Origin: Bradyrhizobium symbiodeficiens
GTDB lineage: Bacteria; Pseudomonadota; Alphaproteobacteria; Rhizobiales; Xanthobacteraceae
Assembly: GCF_002266465.3 (NCBI RefSeq)
Contig: NZ_CP029427.2
Span: forward strand, 5,582,501-5,646,500
Direction: 5' to 3'
Length of the DNA: 64,000 nt
Shown: positions 44,855-54,739 of the stretch, one piece after another
Numbering within the stretch: the first letter of the stretch is position 1
How the letters are laid out: each line of letters opens with the position of its first letter
Notes under the pieces: model-generated
Database searches by the model: none
Told to the model about the DNA's origin: nothing
The model's input: only the letters and a program-made list of their open reading frames with translations
Position numbers and translations under genes: made by a program

Positions 44855-47284
44855 TCAGGCGGCGTCGCGCCGCGAGGTTTTGACAGGCGCATCGAACAGG
44901 ATCCGCTCGACCGGCTGCGGGCGGCCGAACAGATAGCCCTGCGCGAAATTGACGCCGAGCGCCTTCAGCCGCTCGAACTCCTCGCGGGTCTCGACGCCCT
45001 CGGCGGTCACCGACATGTCCAGCCCGCGCGCCAGCGTCACGATCGCGGAGATGATGGCGGAGCTGCGCGGCTGACCCGTGAGGTTGCGGATGAACGACTT
45101 GTCGATCTTGATCTTGTCGAACGGAAACGCCGTCAGATAGCTCAGCGAGGAATAGCCGGTGCCGAAATCGTCGAGCGCGAGCTCGATGCCGAGCTGCTTC
45201 AACCGCTGCATGAAAGCGTGGTTCTCGACCCCGCGTTCCAGCAGCACGGATTCGGTGATCTCGATCTCCAGCCGCTGGGGCGGCAGGCCGGAATCGGCGA
45301 GCGCCGCGCAGATCATCTCGAACAGCTCGGCCTCCTTGAACTGGATCGGCGACAGATTGACGGCGACTACGAGATCCGATGGCCAGCCGGCCGCGTCCGC
45401 GCAGGCGCGCCGCAGCACGAATTCGCCGAGCGGAACGATCAGCCCGGTCTCTTCCGCAAGCGGAATGAACTGATCCGGCGGAATCAATCCGCGTGTCGGA
45501 TGCCGCCAGCGCACCAGCGCCTCGAAGCCGCGCCGCGCGCCGCTCAGCGCGTCGACGAACGGCTGGTAATGCACCTCCAGCTGGCACTGCGCGATGGCGT
45601 CGCGCAGATCCCCCTCCAGCGTGTTGCGGGCCTCCAGCTCGGCCGACATCGCCTCGTCGTAGATGGTGAAACAGTTGCGGCCCACCGATTTCGAACGATA
45701 GAGCGCGAGGTCCGCCTTCTTCAGGAGTTGTTCCTGATCGCTGCCGTGATCCGGCGCGATGGCGATGCCGATGCTGGTGCCGATCTCGACGCGGTGACCG
45801 GGCAGCAGGAACGGTTCCGTCAAGAGCTTCGCGATCCGCGCCGCCAACTCGGTCGAGCAGGCGCGCTGGTCGGCACCCGCTTCCTGGATGACGGCAAACT
45901 CGTCGCCGCCGAGCCGCGCCAGCACGTCGTTGGCGCGCACGGCGGATTTCAGCCGTTGCGCCACCTGGCGCAGCAGCGCATCGCCGGCGCCGTGACCGAG
46001 GGAATCGTTGACGTTCTTGAAGCGGTCGAGGTCGAGCATCAGGATCGAGAACGGCAGGCCTCGCACGCTCAGCTGGCTGTTCATCTCGTCGAGCCGGGTG
46101 AGGAAGAAGGCGCGGTTCGGCAATCCGGTCAGGATGTCGGTCTGGGCGAGTTCGAGCACCCGCCGGTTGGCCAGCGACAGCCGGCGCGAATTGCGGCTCG
46201 CGAGCATGAGATAGGTCGACAGCGACAGCGTCAGCAGCAAGCCGACGATGAGCACCGCGCCCGCGCGATCATAAGTCGTCTCCAGCGGACCGCCGGCGGT
46301 CGGAACCGCCCGCACCTGCCAATCGGTATCACCGATCTTGAGACTGCCCGACCAGTGCAGCGCCCGCGCGACGTCCCGCATCGACTGCGGCGCCGTGGCC
46401 GCTGAGGAATAATCCGGCAGCGTCTGTTCCAGGCTGACGATCTGCGCCGTGAAGGGCGGGTAGACGTTCATGCTGACCGCGGGGCTTGCCCCGGTGGTGA
46501 CGCGAATGGTCTGGATCAACAGCGGCAGGTCAAAGATGCCGACCACGAAGCCGGCCAGATTGCGACGCCGGTCCGCGACCGTCTCGCGCGACGTTCCCTT
46601 GGCGTAGACGGGAATGGCAACGAGGACATCGGGCAGCCGGCCTCCCTCTCTCGGCTCGAACAGGCGCGTGCGGATGGCTGCGACCTTGTCGTTGTCGCGC
46701 GCGCGCTCCAGCACCGCGCGGCGCTCCGGGACGGTGGCGTAATCCATGCCATAGACCGGCGATGTCTTCGGCTGGGTCGAGTAGAACACCGGAAAATATT
46801 CGTCGCTCTGCGGCGCAGTCGCGAAGCTCTCGCCCTGGAGCGACTTGATGCGATAGCCCGACACGCCGTCCGTGATCGCCGCGGTCTCGTATTCGGCGCG
46901 CTCCCTGCGGTTGACGCGCGGCAGCCAGGCGATGCGCAGCATGCCGGGATGACGCTCGAACAGGCGTGCGCTGAAGGTCTCGAACTCGTTGCGGGAGACT
47001 TCGTCGTTGGTCGATTCGAACAACGTGCGCAGCGCGACGAGCCGGGAAATGTATTCGCCCATGCCGTTCTGCATGACGATCGCCTCGGTTTCGGCCGCGT
47101 TCTCGAACTCGATCCTGTTGACGCGATCTTCCCACCGCGCCACGGCGGCCGCGCCCGCGACCGAGAACAGAAGACCGACGCCGACGGCGACGAGCGCAGG
47201 GCGATAGAGCCCGAGCAGCGGCGCGGCACGCCACCATCCGGTCATCCCCCTCCGATCCTGATCGTTCCGATCGCGATCGCCCAT
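44855..47284 (-). CDS. CHASE-GGDEF-EAL membrane c-di-GMP protein
   Basis: 809 aa. Membrane segment at about 25-50, then a periplasmic CHASE domain (about 60-330), a second membrane segment (about 350-370), GGDEF (about 380-535) and EAL (about 550-795). Catalytic motifs are intact: GGDEF, EALVRW, NLSPIQFK, EIEITES, DDFGTGYSSL, KIDKSF, EGVET. A sensory domain outside the membrane would bind a ligand. The start at MGDRDRND was chosen over an ATG 37 codons upstream. A binding-protein gene is transcribed divergently. Confidence 0.91.
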   Translation of the reverse strand: MGDRDRNDQDRRGMTGWWRAAPLLGLYRPALVAVGVGLLFSVAGAAAVARWEDRVNRIEFENAAETEAIVMQNGMGEYISRLVALRTLFESTNDEVSRNEFETFSARLFERHPGMLRIAWLPRVNRRERAEYETAAITDGVSGYRIKSLQGESFATAPQSDEYFPVFYSTQPKTSPVYGMDYATVPERRAVLERARDNDKVAAIRTRLFEPREGGRLPDVLVAIPVYAKGTSRETVADRRRNLAGFVVGIFDLPLLIQTIRVTTGASPAVSMNVYPPFTAQIVSLEQTLPDYSSAATAPQSMRDVARALHWSGSLKIGDTDWQVRAVPTAGGPLETTYDRAGAVLIVGLLLTLSLSTYLMLASRNSRRLSLANRRVLELAQTDILTGLPNRAFFLTRLDEMNSQLSVRGLPFSILMLDLDRFKNVNDSLGHGAGDALLRQVAQRLKSAVRANDVLARLGGDEFAVIQEAGADQRACSTELAARIAKLLTEPFLLPGHRVEIGTSIGIAIAPDHGSDQEQLLKKADLALYRSKSVGRNCFTIYDEAMSAELEARNTLEGDLRDAIAQCQLEVHYQPFVDALSGARRGFEALVRWRHPTRGLIPPDQFIPLAEETGLIVPLGEFVLRRACADAAGWPSDLVVAVNLSPIQFKEAELFEMICAALADSGLPPQRLEIEITESVLLERGVENHAFMQRLKQLGIELALDDFGTGYSSLSYLTAFPFDKIKIDKSFIRNLTGQPRSSAIISAIVTLARGLDMSVTAEGVETREEFERLKALGVNFAQGYLFGRPQPVERILFDAPVKTSRRDAA

Positions 47285-47570
47285 CTTCAAGCGCCGTCCC
47301 CTGTCCGCGACGAACCGAACCTCTGGTTGAGGCACCGGCGCGGCTATCGGAACAAGACCGCGGTTAAGAACTGCACAATTTCGGAACCCGAGCATTCCGC
47401 AACGCGTGAATTAGTTAACGAAGTCTCCGAATGATCCGGCGTTGTGGAAACAAGTTGCCGGTTTTCCCCGGAGTCTTACGGACCGTCCGCGCGGCGCGGA
47501 GTTAGCGTCCTGTTCAGCCTCGCAGACCTATCGTTCCTGCAACCGCGTCCAGCATCCGGCAACCATTCTC

Positions 47571-48737
47571 ATGACACGATCGCGATCCGCGGCATATGTC
47601 GCCTCGACCATCGCATTGCTGGCCGCAGCGATGCTCCCGGCGAGAGCCGACGAGGCCGGCGTCAGCGAGGATGCGATCCTGTTCGGCCAGGCCGCCGCGC
47701 TGGAGGGCCCCTCCTCCGCGCTCGGACAGCGCATGCGGCAAGGCATCGTCGCGGCATTCACCGAGATCAACGCCAAGGGCGGGGTCCACGGCCGCAAGCT
47801 CCAGCTCATCAGCCGCGATGACGGCTACGACCCCGACCGTTCGGTGGCGCAGACGCTGCACCTGATCGAGGACGACAAGGTGTTCGCGCTGATCGGCGCG
47901 GTGGGCACGCCGACCGCGATGGCGACAATTCCGATCACCAGCGCCAGGAACGTTCCGTTCATCGGCCCTTTCACCGGCGCCGAATTCCTGCGCGATCTCG
48001 AACTTCCAAACGTGGTCAACATCCGCGCGAGCTATGGTGCGGAGGCCGAGGCGTGGATCAAGCACCTCACCGACGATCGCCACTTCACCCGCATCGGCAT
48101 CTTCTATCAGGACGATTCCTTCGGCCGCGACGGCCTGACCGGCGTCAAGCGTGCGCTCGCCAAGCGCGGCCTCGAGCTCGCCGCCGAAGGCACCTTCGAA
48201 CGCAACACCCGCGCGGTCGCGGCCGCCTGGCGAATGATCAAGCGCGCCGAACCCGAAGCCATCGTGATGGTCGGGACCTATGGGCCCTCCGCCGAGTTCA
48301 TCAAGCTCGCGCACCGCAGCGGCTTACATCCGACCTTTGTCAACATCTCCTTCGTCGGTGCCAATGCGCTCGCCAAGGAGCTCGGCCCCGAGGGCGAAGG
48401 CGTCATCGTTTCCCAGGTCGTGCCGTTTCCATGGGATCGCTCGCTCAAGCTCGTCGCCGACTATCAGGATGCGCAGAAGGCGTTCGATCCGACGCTGACA
48501 CCGGACTTCGTGTCCTTGGAGGGCTATCTCTCCGGCCGCCTCGCGGCCGCAGCGCTGGAGAAAGCCGGGCCGAACCCGACGCGCGCAAACCTGCTCCGCA
48601 CCATCAACGATGTCGGCCGCTTCGACATCAGCGGCAGCGTCGTCACCGTCGGCATGCGCATGATAGACACGCCGCCGAAGGTGTTTTTGACGGTGATTCA
48701 GAAGGACGGGACGTTCAGGGCGGTGGACCGGCTTTAG
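47571..48737 (+). CDS. ABC-type substrate-binding protein (Leu/Ile/Val-type), without permease
   Basis: 388 aa. Signal peptide (about 1-26, ending PARA). Periplasmic binding protein family 6 motifs include VSEDAILFGQAAALEGPSSALG and ARNVPFIGPFTG, as in amino-acid or amide receptors. No permease or ATPase genes lie nearby. It is divergent from the CHASE-domain protein, so it may supply a signal rather than transport. The start was chosen at MTRSRSAAYV, where the signal peptide begins. Confidence 0.88.
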   Translation: MTRSRSAAYVASTIALLAAAMLPARADEAGVSEDAILFGQAAALEGPSSALGQRMRQGIVAAFTEINAKGGVHGRKLQLISRDDGYDPDRSVAQTLHLIEDDKVFALIGAVGTPTAMATIPITSARNVPFIGPFTGAEFLRDLELPNVVNIRASYGAEAEAWIKHLTDDRHFTRIGIFYQDDSFGRDGLTGVKRALAKRGLELAAEGTFERNTRAVAAAWRMIKRAEPEAIVMVGTYGPSAEFIKLAHRSGLHPTFVNISFVGANALAKELGPEGEGVIVSQVVPFPWDRSLKLVADYQDAQKAFDPTLTPDFVSLEGYLSGRLAAAALEKAGPNPTRANLLRTINDVGRFDISGSVVTVGMRMIDTPPKVFLTVIQKDGTFRAVDRL

Positions 48738-48744
48738 GGCCGCT

Positions 48745-49722
48745 TCACCGCCGCCTCGTCCAGCGGTCGGCGTTCACCGCTCCCGGCGGGACCTCGCCTT
48801 TGACGATCGCCTCGACCTGCCGCACGGTTTCCAGCGACTGATATTCGATCGCCTGCGGCGTCAGCCCGCCGACATGCGGCGTCGCAATGACGTTGGGAAG
48901 CTTCGCCAACTCGGGCGTCGGCATCTGATCGGGCGCGCGGCCGACATCCATCGCCGCGCCGGCGATACGACGCTCCAGCAGCGCGCGTGCCAGCGCCGCC
49001 TCATCAACGAGATTGCCGCGCGAGAGATTGAGGAAGACCGCATGCTTCTGCATGCGCGCCAGCGCCGCCTCGCCGATCAGATTCTCGGTCTGCTCGTTGG
49101 CGATCGCGAGGCAGACGACGTAGTCCGACGCAGCGAGCAGTTCGTCGAGAGCGACCTGCCTGATGGTGCCGTCGCCGACGGGGGCGAAGGGATCGGAGAC
49201 CAGCACCTCCATGCGCAGCACTTTTGCGACCTCGGCGAGATAGCGGCCGATGCTGCCGTAACCGATGATACCGATCTTGCTGCCGGCAAGCTGGCGGCCC
49301 ATCCGAGCTTCCGGCTTGCGGCCGGCCTGGTAGTCCGCTGTTGCCCGCGAGACGCCGCGGGAGAGATCGACCATGAAGCCGAGTGCAAGCTCGGCGACGG
49401 CCTGCACGAAGCCGGGCCCGGCGCGGGTCACGAGCACGCCAGCCTCCGAGGCCGCTTCCACATCGACGTTGCGGATATCGACGGCACAGCGGACGAAGGC
49501 CCGCAGGCGCGGCAATTGCGCAAAGATCTCGCCGCGACCTTCCGTCATGCGGTCGGCGACGATGATGTCGGCATCCTGCGCAGCGCGCACGAGGCTGGCG
49601 GCGTCCAGAGTGGCGTCGCTCTCGTGCAGGATTACCTCGGCGGCCGCGCGCAGGCCGCTCAGGCTACGATCGCCATAGTAGTTGCCCCGCATCTCCGGCG
49701 TGTGAGCGAGCAAAACCTTCAC
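48745..49722 (-). CDS. D-isomer-specific 2-hydroxyacid dehydrogenase
   Basis: 325 aa. The NAD-binding GYGSIGRYLAEVAK (about 155-168), then catalytic RGNLVDEAAL and the His of ATPHVGGLT. Its active sites are complete. It lies 12 bp after the fused TRAP permease gene, so it is part of that operon and probably interconverts a 2-hydroxyacid and 2-ketoacid imported by it. Exact substrate is unknown; phosphoglycerate is less likely. Confidence 0.9.
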   Translation of the reverse strand: MKVLLAHTPEMRGNYYGDRSLSGLRAAAEVILHESDATLDAASLVRAAQDADIIVADRMTEGRGEIFAQLPRLRAFVRCAVDIRNVDVEAASEAGVLVTRAGPGFVQAVAELALGFMVDLSRGVSRATADYQAGRKPEARMGRQLAGSKIGIIGYGSIGRYLAEVAKVLRMEVLVSDPFAPVGDGTIRQVALDELLAASDYVVCLAIANEQTENLIGEAALARMQKHAVFLNLSRGNLVDEAALARALLERRIAGAAMDVGRAPDQMPTPELAKLPNVIATPHVGGLTPQAIEYQSLETVRQVEAIVKGEVPPGAVNADRWTRRR

Positions 49723-49734
49723 GACAAAACTCCT

Positions 49735-51594
49735 TCAGTAGCCGAATGCCCGCGGCAGCGCGGTCGAGAGCCATGGCACGAAGGCGATGACGAGCAGGCA
49801 GAGGAACAACAGGCCGAGATACCCCATGATCGGCTTCACCGTCTGCTCGATCGGCACATTGCCGATCAGGCAGGCGCCGTAGAGCCCGAGCCCGAGCGGC
49901 GGCGCGAACAGACCGATGCCCATGGCGATGACCAGCACGACGCCGAAATGCAGGGGATCGACGCCGAGCTGCACCGCAACCGGCAACAGCAATGGCCCGA
50001 AGATGATCAGCGCGGCCGCACCCTCCAGCACCGAACCCATCACGATCAGCACGGCGATCGCAAGCAGAATGAAAAGCCAGACGCCTGACGTCTTCGACAA
50101 GCCCAGCATGAAATCGCCGACCGCATGCGGCACCTGCTGCAAGGTCAGCGTGAACGCGAGCGACTGCGCTGCGGCGACGATGAACAGCACCAGACCGGCG
50201 CGCGTCGCCGCCTGCACGAAGCTGTGTGTCGCCGATTTGAAGCTGAGCTCGCGGAACACCACGCTGCCGACGACGAGCGCGTAGGCCACCGCGAACGCCG
50301 AGATCTCGGTCGCGGTGGCAAAGCCGCTCTTGAAGCCGAAGAAGATCATGAAGATCAGGCCGAACGAGGCGATCGCTCCGCTCCACAGGCCCGAGACCGG
50401 CATCTGTGGCTCGACCTCCTCGACCTTGTCCGGCCGCTTGCCGAAGATGACGGACACGGCGATCAGCGCAGCCGCCATCAACGCCGCCGGCAACAGGCCG
50501 GCGACGAACAGGCCGCCAATCGAAAGATTGGCCACAAAGCCGAGAATGATCAAATTGATGCAAGGCGGGATGGTCTCCGCCATCACCGCGGAGGCCGCGA
50601 GCAGCGCCACCGCGCCGCCAGGGTTCTGCTTCGAGCGGCGCGCCGCCGGGATCAGCACCGAGCCGACCGCGGCGACATCGGCCATCTTCGAGCCTGAGAT
50701 GCCGGAGAATAGCACCATCGACGCGACCATCACGACGTTCAGCCCGCCGCGCATGCGCCCCACCCCGCGCTGCAGCAGCTCGATCAGCCGCACCGACATG
50801 CCGTTGGCTTCCATGAGATAGCCGACGAGGATGAAGAACGGGATCGCAAGCAGCACGAAATTGTCGATGCCGCGCGCCATCTGCTGGGCGAAGATGACGC
50901 CGGGCAGCGCGCCCTCGACCCAGATGAAGATGAGCGCGGCGAGCGCCAGCGCAAAGCCGATCGGCAATCCGCCGAACAGCGTCACGAAGAAGCCGACCAG
51001 CATCAGCGTGCCCGCCGACGGCACCGAAGACGGCGACAGATAATCCCAGGCGAGATAGAGGCCGGTGACGACGATGATCGCGATGAGCCCCCTGACGATA
51101 TCGGGAAACGGCCGTGCGCAGAGATGGTCGATCGCGAACACCGTCATGAACAGCGCGCCGACGCCCATCGGATAGAAGGTCAGCTCCAGCGGCAGGCCGG
51201 AGCCGGTGGTCTGCCCCGCGGTGAGCGAACCCAGCTTGATGGCGTTGTAGGCGACATAGCCCGCGATCAGCACCACCAGCAGCGCGCCGGCGGCATCGAC
51301 CAGCGTGCGCAGACGCGCCGGCAGGAGGTCGCGAAAGAACGAGACGCCGACATTTTCGCCGCGCGCGAGCGCGCTCGCCGCTCCGAAGAAGGCCGAGCCG
51401 ACCATCAGCCCGCGAGCGACGTCATCCGACCATTCGACCGGTGCGTTGAAAAAGAAGCGCAGCAGCACGGAAGCGCAGACCACCACGAGATCGGCGACGA
51501 GCAGGACGGCCGCGATCGCGTCGCTGAGGCGAAGCAGCAGGGTGATGCTCCCGTGGCGGCCGCCCGGGAGCGACACGGCGGCTGTCATCGTCAT
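49735..51594 (-). CDS. TRAP transporter fused permease (DctQ-DctM)
   Basis: 619 aa. The N-terminal 185 residues form the four-helix DctQ part (SDAIAAVLLVADLVVVCASV, FFFNAPVEWSDDVARGL), and the remainder (about 190-619) is the DctM part with about 12 segments (SGISGSKMADVAAVGSVLIP, PCINLIILGFVANLSIGGLF). Fusion of the small and large subunits is known in TRAP systems. It starts 1 bp after the dctP stop. Confidence 0.93.
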   Translation of the reverse strand: MTMTAAVSLPGGRHGSITLLLRLSDAIAAVLLVADLVVVCASVLLRFFFNAPVEWSDDVARGLMVGSAFFGAASALARGENVGVSFFRDLLPARLRTLVDAAGALLVVLIAGYVAYNAIKLGSLTAGQTTGSGLPLELTFYPMGVGALFMTVFAIDHLCARPFPDIVRGLIAIIVVTGLYLAWDYLSPSSVPSAGTLMLVGFFVTLFGGLPIGFALALAALIFIWVEGALPGVIFAQQMARGIDNFVLLAIPFFILVGYLMEANGMSVRLIELLQRGVGRMRGGLNVVMVASMVLFSGISGSKMADVAAVGSVLIPAARRSKQNPGGAVALLAASAVMAETIPPCINLIILGFVANLSIGGLFVAGLLPAALMAAALIAVSVIFGKRPDKVEEVEPQMPVSGLWSGAIASFGLIFMIFFGFKSGFATATEISAFAVAYALVVGSVVFRELSFKSATHSFVQAATRAGLVLFIVAAAQSLAFTLTLQQVPHAVGDFMLGLSKTSGVWLFILLAIAVLIVMGSVLEGAAALIIFGPLLLPVAVQLGVDPLHFGVVLVIAMGIGLFAPPLGLGLYGACLIGNVPIEQTVKPIMGYLGLLFLCLLVIAFVPWLSTALPRAFGY

Positions 51595-51595
51595 C

Positions 51596-52627
51596 TCAGG
51601 CTTGCGTTGCGCGGATGATGTCGATGACGGCCTTGGATTCCGGCCGTGCCTTGATGAAGTTTTCGGTCTGCGGCGCGACGCGCTTCCTGAACGCCTCGCG
51701 GTCGCATTCGGCCACCGTCACGCCCTTCTCGGTCAAAGCCGCCAGCGCCTCCTTCTCGACCGCAAGCCCATGGGCACGCGTGTCGGCTGCGGCTTTCTTC
51801 GCAGCATCGAGGAAGCCCTCGCGCAGCTTCGGATCCATGCGGTTGTAGGTCACGTCGCTGAAATAGATCGCGAGCGGCGAGAAATTATGCTGCGTCAGGG
51901 CGTAAAATTTCGCAGTCTCGAAGAATTTGCTGGCGAGGATCGTCGGCGGATCGTGCTCCAGACCGTCAAGCACGCCGGCCTGCAACGCTGTATAGATCTC
52001 GCCGAAGGCCAGCGGCGTCGCGGCAGCGCCCATCAAGCGCAGGCATTCGGTGATGACGGGATTGGGCAGCGTCCTGATCTTGAGGCCGGCGAGATCCTCC
52101 GGCGTCTTGACCGGCTTCTTCGCCAGCACGCTGCGCGAGCCGAAATTATACGCCCAGGCGATGATGCGGATGTTGCCGCCCTTGAGCAGTGCATCCTCGA
52201 TCGGCTTGGCCGCACCGGCGTCAAACGCCTTGGTCTGCTGCGGGAAGCTCGAGAATAGAAAGCCGAGATCGTAGGTGCCGACCAGCGGCACCAGATTGGC
52301 CGAGATCGACGAGCCCGACACCATGAGGTCGATGACGCCGAGCTTCACCGAATTGATGACGTCGATCTCCTGGCCGAGCTGGTTGTCGGGGAAGAACGCG
52401 ATCTCGATCTGCTCGCCGAGCCCGTTGCCCTTCAAATTCTTGACGAGATTGTCGTAATAGACGCGGCCATTGGCGAATTTGGGATCGTTCGGCAGCGAGG
52501 AGGAACATTTCAGCTTCAGCGTCGCGGCTTCGGCACGGCCGATGATGGCGGGAGAGAGCACGAGGCCGGCGGTAACCGCCGCCGATGACTTGATGAACGC
52601 GCGACGGTTCACGGGCACGATGGTCAT
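51596..52627 (-). CDS. dctP: TRAP transporter substrate-binding protein DctP
   Basis: 343 aa. A Tat-like signal (RRAFIKSSAAVTAGLVL, residues 8-24) and a DctP domain with the carboxylate-binding arginine region KIRTLPNPVITECLRLMGA and TPLAFGEIYTALQAGVLDGLE. It binds an organic acid in the periplasm for the permease that follows. First gene of dctP-dctQM-dehydrogenase. Ligand is unknown. Confidence 0.93.
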   Translation of the reverse strand: MTIVPVNRRAFIKSSAAVTAGLVLSPAIIGRAEAATLKLKCSSSLPNDPKFANGRVYYDNLVKNLKGNGLGEQIEIAFFPDNQLGQEIDVINSVKLGVIDLMVSGSSISANLVPLVGTYDLGFLFSSFPQQTKAFDAGAAKPIEDALLKGGNIRIIAWAYNFGSRSVLAKKPVKTPEDLAGLKIRTLPNPVITECLRLMGAAATPLAFGEIYTALQAGVLDGLEHDPPTILASKFFETAKFYALTQHNFSPLAIYFSDVTYNRMDPKLREGFLDAAKKAAADTRAHGLAVEKEALAALTEKGVTVAECDREAFRKRVAPQTENFIKARPESKAVIDIIRATQA

Positions 52628-53050
52628 GGTGCGGTCTCTCCCACATTATTTTTGTTTGCCGCGGTCGTTGCCGTGGCCTGTTGCATGGACTGTATGGCCA
52701 AAGCGACGGCACAGGCAAGCTTAGGGCTTGCAGGCGCACAGCAGCGCGTCAGACCCGCAGCAGCCCGAGAAGCGCAGCTGAACGACGGCATTCCCCGAGG
52801 ATTTGCGGAGAGGAGAGGCCTGACGCCCCGCCGCGCAATGTGGGCTGCCGCGCAGGGCCGCCATCAATCCAATGGGAGCATGGATCAATGCGCAATTGGC
52901 ATGGATGCATCCACACCGATGCCTGCCGGCTCCGGCAAACACCTGCCCCATTTTGCCGCAGTGCAAGCGTGACCCAGCGCACAGACGGACGCATGGCGAC
53001 CGCATAAGAAAGCTGGCATCGTCGCGCCCATTGCCGATGGAGCTGACACC
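52628..53050. other. Divergent promoter region of dctP and the caspase-like gene
   Basis: 423 bp with no supported gene. Frames here lack starts with good ribosome sites. It must carry promoters for both flanking genes. I could not identify an operator. A small self-complementary element, GGATGCATCC, occurs at about 52910. Confidence 0.5.
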
Positions 53051-54529
53051 ATGCGCCTTCCTGCCTTTTCCCGTTTGTTTCTTGCCTCCGGCCTTCTGGC
53101 CCTCACCCAATTGACGGCACCGACGGAGGCCTCGGCCGAAGCGCGGCTCGCGCTGGTGATCGGCCAATCCGCCTATCGCACCGTGCCGGAACTGCCCAAC
53201 GCTGCCAACGACGCCAAGGGCATGACCGAGCTGCTCGGCAATGCGGGCTTCACCGTCACCACGGCCTCAAATTTGGCACAGAACGAGATGCGCGCGGCGA
53301 TCTCGGATTTCGCCGGCAAGGTCAGCGCCAGCGGCGCCGACACGGTGGCACTGGTGTTCTATGCCGGCCACGGCCTGCAGATCGACGGTGAAAACTATCT
53401 CGTTCCCGTTGATCTCGATCCCAAGCGCGAGGCCGACATTCCGCTGCAGGGCGTGCGGCTGAACGACATGCTCAACACGCTCGGCGCGCTGCCGACGCGG
53501 GCGCGCATCTTCATGCTCGACGCCTGCCGCAACAACCCGTTCCCGGCGCTGAGCGGCGCCGGCCATGGGCTTGCGATCGTCGACACCAAGGCCGGCGCGC
53601 AGGGCACCTTCATTTCCTATTCGACCTCGCCCGGCGCCGAAGCCGAGGATGGCAATGGCGTCGACAGCCCCTACACTGCGGCCGCGTTGACCGTCGCCAA
53701 GCAGCCCAATCTGCCGATCGAGGAGGTGTTCAAGCGCATCCGCGTCGCCGTCGCGCAATCGACCGACGGACGGCAGATCCCCTGGGAAAGCTCGTCGCTG
53801 ACCACCGACTTCAAGTTCTTCGGCGAGAGCAGCGGCCAGCCTCCGTCCATTCCGGGCGCGGGTTCGATGGCCCTTGCCGGCGGCACGCGCAGCCTCGATG
53901 ACTGGCGCAAGGAATTGCGCGGCAAGCCGGCTCCCGTCGCCTATGAACTCGTGATCACCGACGACACCGTGCCGGCCTATCAAGCCTATGTCGAGCTGTA
54001 CGCCCAGGACACCCGCACGCCGCGCCTGCGCACGGTACTGGAGCGGCGGCGCCAGATGCTGGCCTGGGAGCGCGCTACCGCGATCAACACCCGCGCCTCG
54101 TTCGAGGCCTATCTCGACAATTGGGATAACAGCGACCTCGCCGCGACCGCACGCCGGATGCTGCTGCGGGTGCAGAACCGCAATTATGGCGTGCCTGTCG
54201 CCGCCGCGACGACCCCGGTCGCGGTTGCGACGGCTCCGACCTGCCCGTGTTCGGCGCCGCCGGCGACGCCAGTCAACCCATCGGTCGCGCCCGTCATCAA
54301 GAAGCGCGTCGACGACACCCCGCCGAAGCGCAAGGTGGTCGAGACGCCTCCCAAAACGCGCCGGCCGCCGCCCGAGGAAGTGATCGTCTACGAGCGCGCC
54401 CCGCCGCCACCGCCGCCCGCAGCCGTGGGTGTCGGCATCGGGATTGGAATCGGCATGGGCCGCGGCGGCTACGGCGGTGGCGGCTACGGGGGACCGGCAC
54501 GTGGCGACAATTACCGCAGCAGGTACTGA
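53051..54529 (+). CDS. Caspase-like (peptidase C14, orthocaspase-type) secreted protein
   Basis: 492 aa. Signal peptide 1-30 (EASAEA). The p20-type domain carries the catalytic dyad: His107 in YAGHG and Cys159 in DACRNNP. The central part (about 275-385) is helical. The tail (about 395-492) is rich in Pro, then Gly and Tyr, with a CPCS pair. Bacterial caspase homologues cleave after Arg or Lys and may control cell death or proteolysis; the target is unknown. It looks exported to the periplasm. Confidence 0.87.
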   Translation: MRLPAFSRLFLASGLLALTQLTAPTEASAEARLALVIGQSAYRTVPELPNAANDAKGMTELLGNAGFTVTTASNLAQNEMRAAISDFAGKVSASGADTVALVFYAGHGLQIDGENYLVPVDLDPKREADIPLQGVRLNDMLNTLGALPTRARIFMLDACRNNPFPALSGAGHGLAIVDTKAGAQGTFISYSTSPGAEAEDGNGVDSPYTAAALTVAKQPNLPIEEVFKRIRVAVAQSTDGRQIPWESSSLTTDFKFFGESSGQPPSIPGAGSMALAGGTRSLDDWRKELRGKPAPVAYELVITDDTVPAYQAYVELYAQDTRTPRLRTVLERRRQMLAWERATAINTRASFEAYLDNWDNSDLAATARRMLLRVQNRNYGVPVAAATTPVAVATAPTCPCSAPPATPVNPSVAPVIKKRVDDTPPKRKVVETPPKTRRPPPEEVIVYERAPPPPPPAAVGVGIGIGIGMGRGGYGGGGYGGPARGDNYRSRY

Positions 54530-54549
54530 GGTATCCGCAACTCTCGCGC

Positions 54550-54671
54550 CCCGGACGCAGCGCAGCGCTCTTGCGGTGCGCCGCAGATCCGGGGCCCATG
54601 CGGCGATGTACTGCGCGGCATGATGGGTCCCGGCTCTGCGGAGCGGCACTTCGTGCCGCACCGCGTCCGGG
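54550..54671. repeat. Palindromic repeat before the SulP gene
   Basis: Perfect 9-bp arms (54550-54558 and 54663-54671) enclose further GC-rich palindromes and a CGGGGCCCAT / ATGGGTCCCG pair. It fills most of the 210-bp gap between the caspase-like gene and the SulP transporter. Composition and form resemble a dispersed Bradyrhizobium intergenic repeat. It may also end the caspase transcript. Confidence 0.7.
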
Positions 54672-54739
54672 ACACGCATACTTCCAGAAATGCTGTAGTC
54701 TGATCGACTGACGCCAGCATTTCCGGGGATCTCACATCG

